Shown piece by piece: positions 22,559 through 33,597 of a stretch of 64,000 nt of DNA. Within the stretch, counting starts at the first letter, position 1. Each line of letters opens with the position of its first letter. The position numbers were made by a program, and so were the translations under genes. The notes below the pieces were generated by a model. The model made no database searches and was not told where the DNA came from. It worked only from the letters and a program-made list of their open reading frames with translations. This stretch comes from Tetragonia tetragonoides (Eukaryota; Streptophyta; Magnoliopsida; Caryophyllales; Aizoaceae). Location of the stretch: NCBI GenBank assembly GCA_038025085.1, contig CM076143.1:11865001-11929000 (forward strand). Direction: 5' to 3'.

Positions 22559-22735
22559 CGCCTTGTTTAAATCTGTAAAGTCCACACACATACCCCATGA
22601 GCCACTGGATTTCTTGACCATGACCACATTGGCGACCCATTCTGGGTACTGACACTCCCTTATGAACCCTGCGTCGAGGAGTTTTTTGACTTCTTCTTGA
22701 ACTGCCGCGTTTTTCTCAGGACCTAGGTTTCTCTT
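22559..22735 (-). pseudogene. Tat reverse transcriptase, N-terminal part
   Basis: In the frame beginning RNLGPEKNAAVQEE the minus strand reads LLDAGFIRE, WVANVVMVKKSSGSWGMC and VDFTDLNKA, the RT fingers and first palm motif. It is cut off from the rest of RT by the solo LTR at 22558. A frameshift at the A/G-rich stretch near 22735 separates it from the protease frame. The first catalytic Asp region is intact. Confidence 0.85.
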
Positions 22736-23807
22736 TTTTGTTTGACAGGTTTAATCCGGGGGTCCACACTCAGTTTCTGGATAATGACTTCTAGGTCGAT
22801 TCCTGGCATCTCTCCCGTAGAGAATGCAAACACGTCTTGATACTCGACGAGGAGTTGGTGGATATTTCGTTGGGTTTCTTGACCGAGCATTCCCCCAACC
22901 ATTACTGTCTGCTGTGGGCGAGCGGGATCTAGGACGAGCTCTATAACCTCTTCCATTGGTTCTGGGTGATGCTCGAATTCGTCCCTTGCGTCAACATATA
23001 TGGCATCAATCGACATTATGCTTGGCCCCAGTTCTTTGGGGGTCTCTGACTCTTCCAGTTTTCTCTTCTTGCCAGCATGTGGCTCTTTGGGGGAGGGCTT
23101 ACTGCACTCTGGGTCGTCTGGGATATCCAAAGGATCATCCCTGACGGCAGGTTGTAGTTTCATTGAGGTGTAATAACATTCTCTCACTTCCTCCTGACTT
23201 TCACACAACTTTCCCACAGTTCCATCATCACATTCGAACTTCGGCATTAACATGTGAGTGGCGATCACCGCCTTGATCTTGTTCAGGGTTGGTCGCCCAA
23301 TAAGGCGTTGTAAGCCAGTGGAACATCGAAGACAAGGAAGTCGACGTCTATAGTTCTCACCTTATTCTGCTTTTTGTCACCCACCCTGACCTTCAATTTC
23401 ACAGTCCCGAGCGGTTCCACGTTGTGGCCGCCGAAAGCAACTACTGGAGAGGCGTACTTGAACATGCTTTCCTCGCCTCCCATTAACTTCTGTAAACAGT
23501 TGATATGGATCACATCGGCTGAACTACCAGTGTCGATCAGAATTTTAGGAACAATCAGATTGCTTATCTTCATTTGAACGACCAACGGGTTGTCATGGGG
23601 AAGATGTAGATCTTGTCTATCTTGTGCTTTAAAAATCATTTCTGGCATGGTGAGAGGTTTTACCATCAAGTTTTGTCTGAGACTCCTCACATAAGTCTTC
23701 CTTCCCGCTGCTGCTAGGCCTCCTGAAGCAAAGCCTCCCGAAATCACTGCATAAAATTTCGTGGTGGTGCTTCCCTCCGCCTCATTGATAGGCTTAACCG
23801 AATGCAC
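22723..23807 (-). pseudogene. Tat aspartic protease and linker to RT
   Basis: VPKILIDTGSSADVI (about 23560-23520) is the retropepsin active site DTGS. FVAFGGHN-like and YNALLGDQP segments complete the domain. A frameshift near 23283 breaks it. The second frame (22723-23268) starts with KAVIATHMLMPKF, the end of the protease region, then an acidic linker ending ...FAFSTGEMPGID, which is the typical lead-in to gypsy RT. The protease would cut the Gag-Pol polyprotein. Confidence 0.85.
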
Positions 23808-23849
23808 AGTCTTGCCTTTCGTATCTTTGAGGTATTTATTTAGCTTGCC

Positions 23850-24020
23850 CTATTTCGCCCATCCCCTTAGCACACGATCAAGGAATCTGCATGTGTTTGT
23901 GTAATGGCCATGTTCTTTGTGGTATTCGCATTACTTGGCCTTGTTTCTATATTGCTCTGGGGTGGTGAGTGGCCTGGGCACTGGCAATGTCATGTGATCC
24001 CATATCTCCATGAATATGGT
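23850..24020 (-). pseudogene. Tat Gag zinc knuckle region, broken
   Basis: The minus strand encodes CEYHKEHGHYTNTC, the zinc-binding motif at the end of Tat Gag, followed by FLDRVLRGWAK. A stop directly precedes the first Cys, and another ends the preceding frame at 24021. The motif joins the gag and protease parts. Confidence 0.75.
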
Positions 24021-25445
24021 TCATATATTGGTTTTAAAGGGCGAAGGCTCTTGATCTGGGAACTTTCCTTCAGGTGCCCGCCCTTTGGGCGGCTTCTTTT
24101 TGTTCTTTTGTTTGTCTTCAATATTAAGCACCCCATCGTGGGCCTTTCTCTTCCTTGGCCTTTTGAAACCCACCAAGTCTGTAGCCGTGAGGTAGGCATC
24201 CGCCTTTTGCATTAGGTAGGCGAAAGAGGAGTTCGCCTTTTTGGCAAGCGAGAACTTAAAGTCGTTGTCCTGCAAGCCGTTCATGAAGGCTATATAGGAG
24301 GCCTCATCTGAAAGATGGGCGATCTGGCTAGCCTCATCATTAAACCTTTTAAGGTAGCTTCTGAGATCTTCGTTCTCCTTTTGAACGACATCGTGGAGGT
24401 GGACGCGTGTCTTCTTCTTCTGCTTATGCGCCATAAATCTGTCTAAGAACTCTTTGGCCAGTTGGTCAAAATTATGGATGCTTGCTGGTGGGAGGTTTTT
24501 GAGCCACCTCAAAGATGCGTCTGTTAGAGTCGACTGGAAGTACCGGCACCAGACCGCATCACTTGCAGCTCGTAACATCATCTTAGATTAAAAAACAACC
24601 AAGTGGTCGACTGGGTCTGTTTTCCCAGCGTAGGAGGTCATTGAAGGCACTCTTGGTTTTGGAGGCATAGGGGCACTCATAATGTCCTTGCTAAATGGTA
24701 GAGGCATTAATGGGAGCCTACCCGAAGTATTACCATCCCTAGGGTCAAGGCGTTCACTCAAAGGGCGACTGCAGCCAGCCTCATCGCCCTTTGGGGGGTT
24801 TGGTTGTCCATAGTCCTCATATTCATCATCATTATCCCCATAATCCTCATATTCCTCTCCATAACCTGGGTCATATTCGCCTGCCCCATATTTATCCTCC
24901 CCATAGTCATCCGCCCCATAATCTGAATAAATATAAATGGGAGGCTTCTTACCTTTAGACTTGGGGATGGACGACGCCTCCGAGGTGAGATGAAGTGAAG
25001 GTTGGCTGTTTACCATGACCGGTGTGGAGGTCGACCTAGGCAGGCGCTTCTGCTGTAAGTAGAGCTTCCTCTTGCTGTTCAAGTACTCACGAGCATCTAC
25101 CTGGGACTGGCCCCTAGGGTGGGCGAGTTGAGAATAGGCTTTCTGGGCGAGTTGAGGGTCGATGGGGCTCTTTCCTTTGCACTTTGAAAGCTGGCGAGTG
25201 TTAATCTCGAGGGCTGGGCGAGCCATCGTAGAGGGTTCTTGGCAACCAGGGATGGTGAGGATGTGGCGGCTGCTTGTCGGGCGCCCACCCCCTTGGGGGT
25301 TTGGGCGAGATGAGGCTTGGAGCCTAGGCTGAGCAGCTGCGGCAACTTGGGCGAGCATCCTTGCTCCCTTCTTCATTTCCTTGTGGAAGAGGTCCATCAT
25401 GGATTTCTGCATGTTATGCATAGATTTTTCAAGGTGTTTTTCCAT
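24021..25445 (-). pseudogene. Tat Gag
   Basis: The likely start is the ATG at 25445 (MEKHLEKSMHNMQKSM). The open frame continues upstream into the LTR, so an ATG at 25673 is not credible. The N-terminal half has a coiled coil, a Gln/Ser/Pro-rich region and a striking acidic Tyr/Asp/Glu/Gly tract (about 24930-24800). The retrotransposon Gag domain follows at 24581-24200 with AVWCRYFQSTLTDASLRWL, EFLDRFMAHK and SYLKRFNDEASQI, then a basic tail (KRPRKRKAHDG). A TAA at 24585-24587 interrupts the domain in frame. Gag would form the cytoplasmic particle that packages element RNA. Confidence 0.85.
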
Positions 25446-25554
25446 AACGAATTGGACTTCAGAGTTGGCATTATGTTCTGGTGTAGAGGTTGGGAATTGA
25501 GGGGAGTGGAAAGTATGTAGTCTCTGGATCTTGTGGAGTAGACCATTCAACAAA

Positions 25555-25576
25555 GGACTCCCCACAGACGGCGCCA
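25555..25576 (-). other. Primer binding site of the Tat element
   Basis: The minus strand reads TGGCGCCGTCTGTGGGGAGT one base after the CA end of the 5' LTR. This is the conserved PBS context of Tat elements. The matching tRNA was not determined. Confidence 0.75.
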
Positions 25577-25577
25577 A

Positions 25578-25705
25578 TGTTTCGAGGTCCTTTTGGTGGG
25601 GTCGACTAAAGTGTGTTGTTTTAAGGGAGCTCCGAGTCAAAGGTCCTACTGGGCGTCGTGCAAAAGGGAACAAACGTGATTGCCCTGGGAGGTTTCCCAG
25701 GAGGG
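25578..25705 (-). repeat. Truncated 5' LTR of the Tat element
   Basis: It aligns with 4404-4531 of the 3' LTR and stops abruptly at 25705, so about 390 bp of the outer (U3) part is missing. The promoter-bearing end has therefore been lost. Confidence 0.8.
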
Positions 25706-26826
25706 CTGCTCAATCCCTCCTCTTTATTTCTTAAACCTTATAATGCCTTCATTCTATGTTTTGTCTAAAATTGCAGTTGTATGGTTTTGTCCCTCTTCTC
25801 TATTCAGTCGCAGACACAGTACAGTGGTACATTGTAGTTACATTGCACCGTCTGAGAAAAACTTCGCTTTACTTTCTTGCTGTATCTTACAAGCATATGA
25901 CAGGGAAACTACTTTTGTTACAAATGGCTCAATAGCTTTCTTTTATGAGTAATGGCTTATTTGCTGATTGCACTGGTCAGATAAAATTAGATTTTCAAAT
26001 GGTCCTTGAAAGCTATTAATCTTCCTCATACTACAATCTACAGTGTCATCTATTCTGCGCCGCCATAATTTTCAAATATAGTAGATTTTGTTTGGGTGAG
26101 GAAATATTTTCTACACTACATAAGTCCTTACCATATTTTACTTTATTATTGTAAGATTATATTTGCAGTAATCTTAATATTTTACCGGATAGTATATCAA
26201 CATTTTTCGATAATTGTTGATGGCATGTATGGCAACCTTAATTAGAAGTTTAGAACTAGAAAGCTTTCATTATTTCCGGTAGAGGAAATGTGGACTGTCA
26301 CTCCCTTTTTAGGCATTAGAAAATTATGAGCTTTGAGCTTCAAACATGACAATAGAGAGGTTGACTGCAAGTAATATGTACTTAAATGGTACGTAGTTCA
26401 ATAATTCATGTTGCACTCTTTAGAATTACGCTATGGTTAGATAATGAAGATGGTCAACTAACATTTTGAATCAAGTTCAAATACACCCAATGCCTTGATA
26501 TTTTTTTGAAAGGATGAATTGATAAATAAAGGACCTCCTTCATTTCGAAGTTAAAGAAAACTTTAACCCTCCTATCTATTGCCATCAAATATATATAAAA
26601 AAATAAAAAATAAATAAAAAAACCTTCCTATCTGTATTCTAGACATAGACATGAAGATTTTATAAGTCTTCAATATTTTGACTTCTGATCTCCCTTGAGC
26701 TTGAGCAGCCTTGCACACTACAGACTAGACTGATTGTGTTTTATATTTTCCTATTTTGTCACACTTCTGAAACAACCCACGGCCTGTGTTTTTGGTTCAT
26801 TCCATCTTGCAAAAGTCTTTCCTTTA
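25706..26826. other. Unique gene-free stretch next to the Tat element
   Basis: No domain or terminal repeat is recognised, and short frames such as 25680-25952 show nothing known. It contains one A-tailed insertion footprint at 26565-26633. It may be the continuation of the locus broken by the Tat element. Confidence 0.4.
26565..26633 (+). mobile_element. Short A-tailed insertion with target duplication
   Basis: AACCCTCCTATCT (26565-26577) recurs with one change at 26621-26633. Between them are 43 bases beginning ATTGCCATC and ending in an A-rich, T-interrupted tail. This fits an extremely truncated LINE or SINE copy. Confidence 0.5.
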
Positions 26827-27398
26827 GGCTCCGTTTGGTTGGTGTGAAAACAGTTTTCCTAGAAAACAGTTTTCCCATTTTTCGTTGTTTGGTTTACAAT
26901 GAGAAGGAAAATGGTTTTCAGGGGAAAAAGCATTTTCACCTATGTAGTTGTAAATGTTTTCCCTTCAAAATGAAGGGAAAACAGTTTTCCGTTGGTGGGA
27001 CACTATGTACCCGGAGCACTAATAGTGGACTTGATTATCGGGTTTGGTTGTCGGGACTTCAAGTCATAAAAACAAACTCGCACCCGACTTAATTGGGCCT
27101 TGGGCCGAACTTTCGGGCCACACTTTCGGGCCACTTTCTCAATATTGTTTTTTTCTTCAAATAATTATAATTTTTGACTCCGATATGCGTTTGAGGTGAT
27201 TTTTTTTTTTTGAATCCACCTAACTTTTTGAGATCGACACAACTATGTTAGTAGATTTTTTTTTTTTTTAGGAAAATTGTTTTCCGTTGTAACCAAACAA
27301 CGGAAAATATGAACGAAAATACATGTTACACTAAAAATAATTTTCAGCTGAAAATACTTTTTAGTTGAAAACGATTTTCCGTCCAACAAAATAGAGCC
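26827..27398. mobile_element. PIF/Harbinger-type MITE
   Basis: The ends GGCTCCGTTTGGTTGG and (inverted) GGCTCTATTTTGTTGG are imperfect inverted repeats, continued by GAAAACAGTTTTCC-like sequence on both sides. TTA duplications are at 26824-26826 and 27399-27401. No transposase is present in the 572 bp. Confidence 0.72.
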
Positions 27399-27799
27399 TT
27401 AGTTGTTAACCTTATAAGTCTTGCTTACAATTATACCTTATGCAATATATAGGTGTGTTTATAGGTGGATAACGTATTGATCTCTGACTCTCTGGTACAT
27501 ATCTTTTGTTGTTTAAGATATTTTATTTAGAAGAGCATATATTACATCCTCACATGTTATGAAAATGAATGATTTAGTATTTAGTAAGTTGGATTCATTT
27601 TTTTGTCTGCACTTCATCTTAGTAGGCAACTAGGCATACATCCTTTCTATGTTTCCTATAAGGTTACAGTTTTCTTTTTGTTTTTCCCGTCTTCAGTTGA
27701 ATTTTTCTGGAGGTAACTGTACTAGCAACTTCTGTGCATTGCTTAGATCTTCGACATGTAGACTTATACTTAGCTTTGCTAGGCTTTCAAGATGATCTA

Positions 27800-30700
27800 C
27801 AGGTTTCACCATCGGGACTTTGTCCGATGAGGCAGAGTAAATGACTGGAGAGTGCAAGAAGCACTAGAGGATCAGCAAAGACTACCTGATTTAATGAATA
27901 TTTTAGCCTGTAACACCAGAGGGATTGCTAGGCCCTCCTTTAAGGATAACATCCTTCATCTTGTTCAAACCCATAACCCTGACCTTGTCATCCTCACTGA
28001 AACCAGAGTGGGGAGGAAAAATACTGAGAAAATTGTGGCTACGCTACCCTTTACTAACTTCGAGCTTGTGGAACCTGAGGGCTTCAAAGGGGGGATCCTG
28101 CTGCTATGGAATGATGGGACAATTAATTTCACCCCCATCAACATTCGTAGTCAGGGATTTCATGGTGTGGTTCAGGTATTATCCTCTAAAACTTTTGTCT
28201 TTATTTCTGCAATTTATGCTAGTCCTAAGTATGCTGTTAGGAAAGAATTGTGGGAAGAATTGGGTGCTATTTCTGCTGATATTGACTTGCCTTGGCTTAT
28301 GATTGGTGATTTTAATGAGGTGATTAGTGTTGATGAAACATTTGGGGGGAGGCCAATCAAACAATATAGGGTTGATATGTATGCTGATACTATGGATGTG
28401 TGTAAAATGTTTGACCTTGGTTTTACTGGTGCTAAATACACTTGGACTAATAAAAGAAAAAGGAGACCTGTGATGGAAAGATTAGATCGTGCTTGGATCA
28501 ATAGTGACTGGTTGCTTGCCTTTCCTGAATCCAAACTTACCCACCTGCCTAGGATCACTTCTGATCACTGTCCTATTCTGTTGAGTACCAATAAAAATCC
28601 CTTTGTTAAGACTGATAAAACTTTTAAACTTGAACCTATGTGGTGCCTGGACCCTGATTTTGATGCTATTGTCCAGTTTGAATGGAGTAAACCCCTTAAT
28701 GTCACTAGCAAACTTGGTTTTTTAGCTAAAAGTCTTTCTGTTTGGGCAAAAGAAAAATTTGGCAACATTCTCATCAAAAAAAAAAAAGAAATTGGTAAAT
28801 AGACTGGGGGGAATTCAAAAAGAACTGTGCAACTCCCCTTACTCTTCTTTTTTCCAAGACCTTGAATCATCAGTCACTGCTGAGCTTGAGGCCATACTTG
28901 AGCAAGAGCAGTGGTTTTGGATGATGAGATCTAGGTCTAATTGGATCATTCATGGGGATAGGAATACTTTCTTTTTCCACCACTCAGTGTTATTCAGAAA
29001 AAAGAAAAATAAAATTCTCCAACTTAGGGATGGGGTGGGCAATGATATTCTGTGCCCTGTTGCAATCAAGGACCACATTTGTTCCCATTTTATCAAATTG
29101 TTCACTACTGAAAAAGTGGCTAGCCCTTTTTGGAACCATTGCTTATTTGAGGTTGTGGGGGTGGGGGGGATTAATATTGCTTTCATTCCTGACCTGGGGG
29201 AGGTTAAAAAGGCCATTTTTTCCATGGGGGCCTATAAGAGCCCTGGTCCTGATGGCTTTCATGCCTTTTTCTTCCAAAACCAGTGGCACAGGGTGGGTCA
29301 GGATGTCTGTGATTTTATCATTTTCATATTTAGCTCTGGGAGGATTCCTAATGGTCTTAATGAGACCCTGATTAGTTTGATTCCTAAATGTGGCAGCCCT
29401 GAGACCATTAAACAATTTAGACCCATTAGCCTCTGCAATACTCTTTATAAAACTGTCACCAAAATTCTGGTGGCTAGACTGAGGCTCTTTCTAAACAGAT
29501 TTGTTTCCCCCAATCAGAGTAGCTTCATTCCTGGGAGGGGATCAGAGGTTAACTACATTGTAGCCTCTGAAATTCTGCACTCAGTGCACACTAAAAAGGA
29601 CTCCAAGCACTGGTTTGCCATTAAAATTGATCTGGAAAAAGCTTATGACATATTAGAATGGGATTTCATTAAGAACTGCCTGTTTTCCATGAATTTTGAT
29701 GAGAGGTCTATTAATCTGATCATGAACAGCATCACTACTGTCTCCTCTACTGTCCTTGTCAATGGTGAGGCCACTGAGACCTTTATCCTCCCTAGAGGAA
29801 TTAGACAGGGAGACCCCCTCTCCCCCTATATCTTCATCTTGTGTATGGAGTTCCTCTCTAAGCTCATTCATGGGGCCTGCCAAAATAAGACCTGACAACC
29901 CTTCCTTGTGGGTAGACAGAAATTGGCCATGTCCCACCTTCTTTTTGCTGATGATGTTATTCTCTTTGGGGAAGCAACTCAAAGCACCCTTAAGGCTGTC
30001 AAGAGTACCCTTCACACTTTCTCTGTTGCCTCTGGGCAGCTTATTAATCCTGACAAGAGCCAACTAGTCTTCTCTAAGGGCATCCCAGCTAACATTATGT
30101 CCCATTTTGAAGAGGGGCTGGGGACTGCTAAAACTGATAGCCTGGGAACCTACTTGGGGTTCCCCCTCACCCACAAGAGACCTTTCAAAAGGGACTCTAA
30201 CAAAATCCTGGATAAGGTTAAAAGTAAGTTAGCTAGCTGGAAAGCTAGCCACTTGTCTAGGGATGGGAAGTTTTTGCCTGATCAAGGCTACCCTCAACTC
30301 CATCCCAACCTACTATATGCAGTGCATCCACTTGCATACCCAGACCCTTAAAGATCTCAACACTGTGGCCAACAATTTCCTGTGGGGTGATTCTGAACAG
30401 AGGAAGAAAATCCATCTCATGGGATGGAACAAAGTCATCCAACCTAGAGATGAAGGGGGGCTTGGTATCAGAGATAGTGTGGCTCAAAACAAAGCCTTGA
30501 TGGCTAGAATGGCTTGGCAATTAATAACTACCAATAATCTGGCCAGCCTTGTCATCAAGGCTAAATACCTAGGGAGGAGTGATTTTGCCCCCTTTGGTAC
30601 TGGTTCTCACATCTGGCAGGATGTGAGAAAGAGTTGGGATGTCCTTGATGATAGCATGGACTGGGTGGTGGGTAATGGTGCCTCCATTAGCTTCTGGGAT

Positions 30701-31998
30701 GATAACTGGACGGGTATGGGTAAGCTTAGGAACCTCTTGGAAGGGCCACTGCCTGCCCAGGAGCAGAATATGACTCTGGACCAATGCATTGTTGATGGTC
30801 TGTGGAGTTTTGCTAATGTGTCCTTTGAGTTCCCTCATGATATCCTTACTGTCATGAGGGACATCACTATTTGTTCTGGTAACAGGGAGGACTTTAGGGC
30901 TAGTACTTATGTCCTGGAGGACAAATTTGGGATGTCTGGGGCCTAGAAAGATATCATTGCTACCTTATACCCTAAAGATGCTAATCTTAATAACACTAAG
31001 TGGATTTGGAAGGTTAAAATACCACCAAAAATCCAGTTTTTTGTTTGGTTGGCTTTTAATGACAGGTTGCCACACATGGCTACCCTTGCTGAAAGGAACA
31101 TTACCAATTCTGACAAGTGCAATTTTTGTAATGATGTGGCTGAAAATTCTTTGCATGTTTTAAAAAATTGTGTTATGGCCAGTGACTTTTGGAGTGAAAT
31201 TAACTTGTCTTACTGTGAGGACAATTGCATCAAGAAATGGCTCAAGGTTAACCTAGAAGCTGGGGGGACCTTTGAAAACAGTCCCAAGAACATTGCCTTT
31301 GCTTTCATCATATGGGATATTTGGTAAAGAAGGAACAAAACCATTTTTGAGAACTCAACCCCTCCTCTTCAGAACTCCATTAAGTACACTTTGTTCTCTA
31401 TCACTGAATTCATAACTAACCAACCTTCCTCAAACCAATTGGTAAGCACCCACACTGATCCTACAAGGCAATGGAGTCCTCCCCCTTTGGGAAGGCTTAA
31501 GTTTAATGTTGATGCTTCCATGGGCAAACCTATTGCAGGTTGTCTGCGTGATGATACAGGGAAATGGATAATAGGTTTTGCTAGACAGGTCAAGGCACAC
31601 AATGTACTTATGGCTGAGGTCCTAGCAATTAAGAAGCCCTCCTTCTTGCACATGCGAAATACTGGGATAATGTGTTTTTTGCATCTGACTCTTCCAAGGC
31701 GGTTAACATGATCAACAATGGTTCTTGCACTAAATCAATATATCTCAATGTTGTTTTGGATTGCAGGGATATACGTTATGGGAAGAACTGGACGATTGAA
31801 AAGGAGGATAGGAGGTGCAATGTAGTGGCTGACAAACTCTGTAAGGAAGCTAGAATGGGAAAACTATTGAACTCAAATTTGCTAACAGCACCGTCTGTGG
31901 TGTTTGATTTTGTAGAGCTTGACTCTGTATTTTGTAATAACTCTTCTAACTTTGAATCTATGCTAGTACGAACTTAACCAAAAAAAAAAAAAAAAAAA
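27800..31998 (+). mobile_element. L1-type LINE with RNase H (LINE C)
   Basis: The endonuclease begins at 27894, followed by RT, zinc finger and RNase H, and the element ends in poly(A) at 31979-31998. ORF1 is absent or reduced to a few codons, so it is 5'-truncated. The exact 5' edge is unknown, as no duplication of the sequence after the poly(A) (GAAGTCTCTTTCTTC) was found upstream. Confidence 0.88.
27894..31977 (+). pseudogene. LINE C ORF2: endonuclease, RT, zinc finger and RNase H
   Basis: The ATG at 27894 opens MNILACNTRGIARPS. Endonuclease motifs: ILTETRVG, MIGDFNEVIS, YTWTNKR, ERLDRAWINSDW, SDHCPILL. RT: SPGPDGFHAFFFQ, FRPISLCNTLYK, IKIDLEKAYDILEW, IRQGDPLSPYIF and intact FADD (LLFADDVILFG). 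The zf-RVT finger is at about 31105-31175 (CNFCNDVAENSLHVLKNC). RNase H at 31495-31900 keeps the catalytic Asp (NVDAS), Glu (MAEVLA) and Asp (ASDSSKA). Breaks: frameshift in the A-run at 28778-28788, TGA at 29893-29895, frameshift near 30285, stops near 30944 and 31325, frameshift near 31665. The RNase H follows the archaeal-type module known in some plant L1 elements. Confidence 0.9.
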
Positions 31999-32091
31999 GA
32001 AGTCTCTTTCTTCATGTGTAGGGTAGTATATGTTTTTTATTTTATTTTATTTTTTTTATTTTAATATTTCAAATCCCTCTCAAGCTTAATG

Positions 32092-32355
32092 TCCACAATT
32101 TCCAGTGGAGTCAAAAGCTTCTCTACTTTTTGGCTTCGGAATGTAATGGACTAAAGCAAAATGGCTCATAAAAATTGTTGGCACTTCTTATTTATTGTGA
32201 AGTTGCCGATGGTCGTTGCACTTCGGATCTCGGGTCAAACGGAAACAACCTCTCTATGAGACTCTCACAGGGGTAAGGCTGTGTACAACCGACCCCCCCC
32301 TTACCCTGCCTAAGCAGGAGCCTCTTTGGAGGCACTGGGGTAATGCTAATGTTGT
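32092..32355 (+). mobile_element. SINE-like insertion
   Basis: A 21-bp duplication, AAATCCCTCTCAAGCTT then RATG, flanks it at 32071-32091 and 32356-32376 with one mismatch. The 3' part contains GGGGTAAGGCTGTGTACA, close to GGGGTAAGACTGCGTACA in the RTE LINE at about 12625. That points to a SINE, or a truncated RTE copy, using RTE machinery. The head (32092-32170) has no clear tRNA boxes. It is a plant Au-SINE-like tail by recall, not by search. Confidence 0.65.
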
Positions 32356-32376
32356 AAATCCCTCTCAAGCTTGATG

Positions 32377-33394
32377 GTTTTAAAGTAGTGGCCACAGCCT
32401 CTTATTATGAGTAGTTATTGTTGTTGTTGATCATGGCCTGATTGAGGAATTTGATACATTTTACGGATGTTGGGGATTAGCTATCAACGAGATGATATTG
32501 ATCTGGTCACTGATGGTGGTGCAACTGTTGAGGCCTGCTCTGATTTGTCCAACTGTTTGTCGCATTGGGTTGCATTAGAGATTTAGTCCGGTGCGCGCAT
32601 TGAAAATATTCATGGATTAGCGCATTGAAAACACTTTTTCAGTTTGCTCCTGTGTGCTGGTGTTCTTCAATATGATTAGCAAAGAAAGTTGGTGAGGTAC
32701 AGTCACCATGGCGTCAAATCTTCTCAATCTGTTATGTGGATCAGTGGATGTACCCTCTTGATGATCTGAGATCTTCTCAATCTTATTGTCAAATGTTGCG
32801 GTGCGTGACTAATTGTCAAATGCCATGAACTAACAATAGGAGAGCAGAGCATAGGCTAATCATATGCGATTGTTTTAGATTAGTTTATCAAAATGTACTA
32901 CTTTACTTCATGTTGAAAAATGCAATAAGACGGCTCTCATACAGTCATGAAATGGTAGACGAATTATGTAAATTTCGATAAATTGTAGTATTCCCCTTTA
33001 GACATGTTATTCTTTTTTTCCTTTGAAAGGAACATGTTGTTCGATTTTTTCTATGAAAGCTGAAAGGAACATGTTATTCTATTTTTAGGTTCACAATAGG
33101 TAACAGTGTTGTATTTCAGGTACTAATAACTTACTACAAAAATGTTTTCAATGATTGAACCTTTTCATACAAGCTACAACTACAAAATGTTTACATAGGC
33201 AAAAAATTTATACAGGTAAAAATATACACACTTCTAAAAGTACAATTTAGATGGGGTTGCTTATTCAGTTTAAGGGGATATTATAATTACTAACTAAATC
33301 TTCTTTTCTTTTTTTCCTTTTTTTTTCTTTTTTAATGTTTGCTTATTTTTTAACTTATTTTTAATAGTATTTAACTTATAATTTTGGTCAAAGT
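32377..33394. other. Gene-free stretch
   Basis: No coding similarity is seen. At 33002-33075 CATGTTATTCT recurs three times, separated by T-rich inserts ending GAAAGGAA. This looks like repeated slippage or small A-tailed insertions on the minus strand. Confidence 0.4.
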
Positions 33395-33420
33395 CGTGCA
33401 TCGCACGGGCATTAAGCTAG
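33395..33420 (+). mobile_element. Helitron 3' terminus
   Basis: The hairpin CGTGC-ATC-GCACG (33395-33407) is followed after 9 bases by CTAG (33417-33420) and a T at the insertion side, the standard Helitron end. The 5' end (TC after A) cannot be located by eye, so the element's extent leftwards is unknown. Confidence 0.55.
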
Positions 33421-33597
33421 TTTGAAATAATTTCAAGATACTATCGACGATCGCACCTACTCACGGAGTACAAATAAGCATGCGCAAAAACTAATAAATG
33501 AAATATAATACTTTTTAAGTTTTGACAGTCTCAAATCTCAATCATAAGGCCGCCTCATAAGAAATCAACTCATAAGCATAAGGCTAAGCACTTGACA

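Noticed and set aside
27400..27890. A target duplication for LINE C
   Set aside because: The bases after its poly(A) were not found upstream, so the 5' edge is left open.
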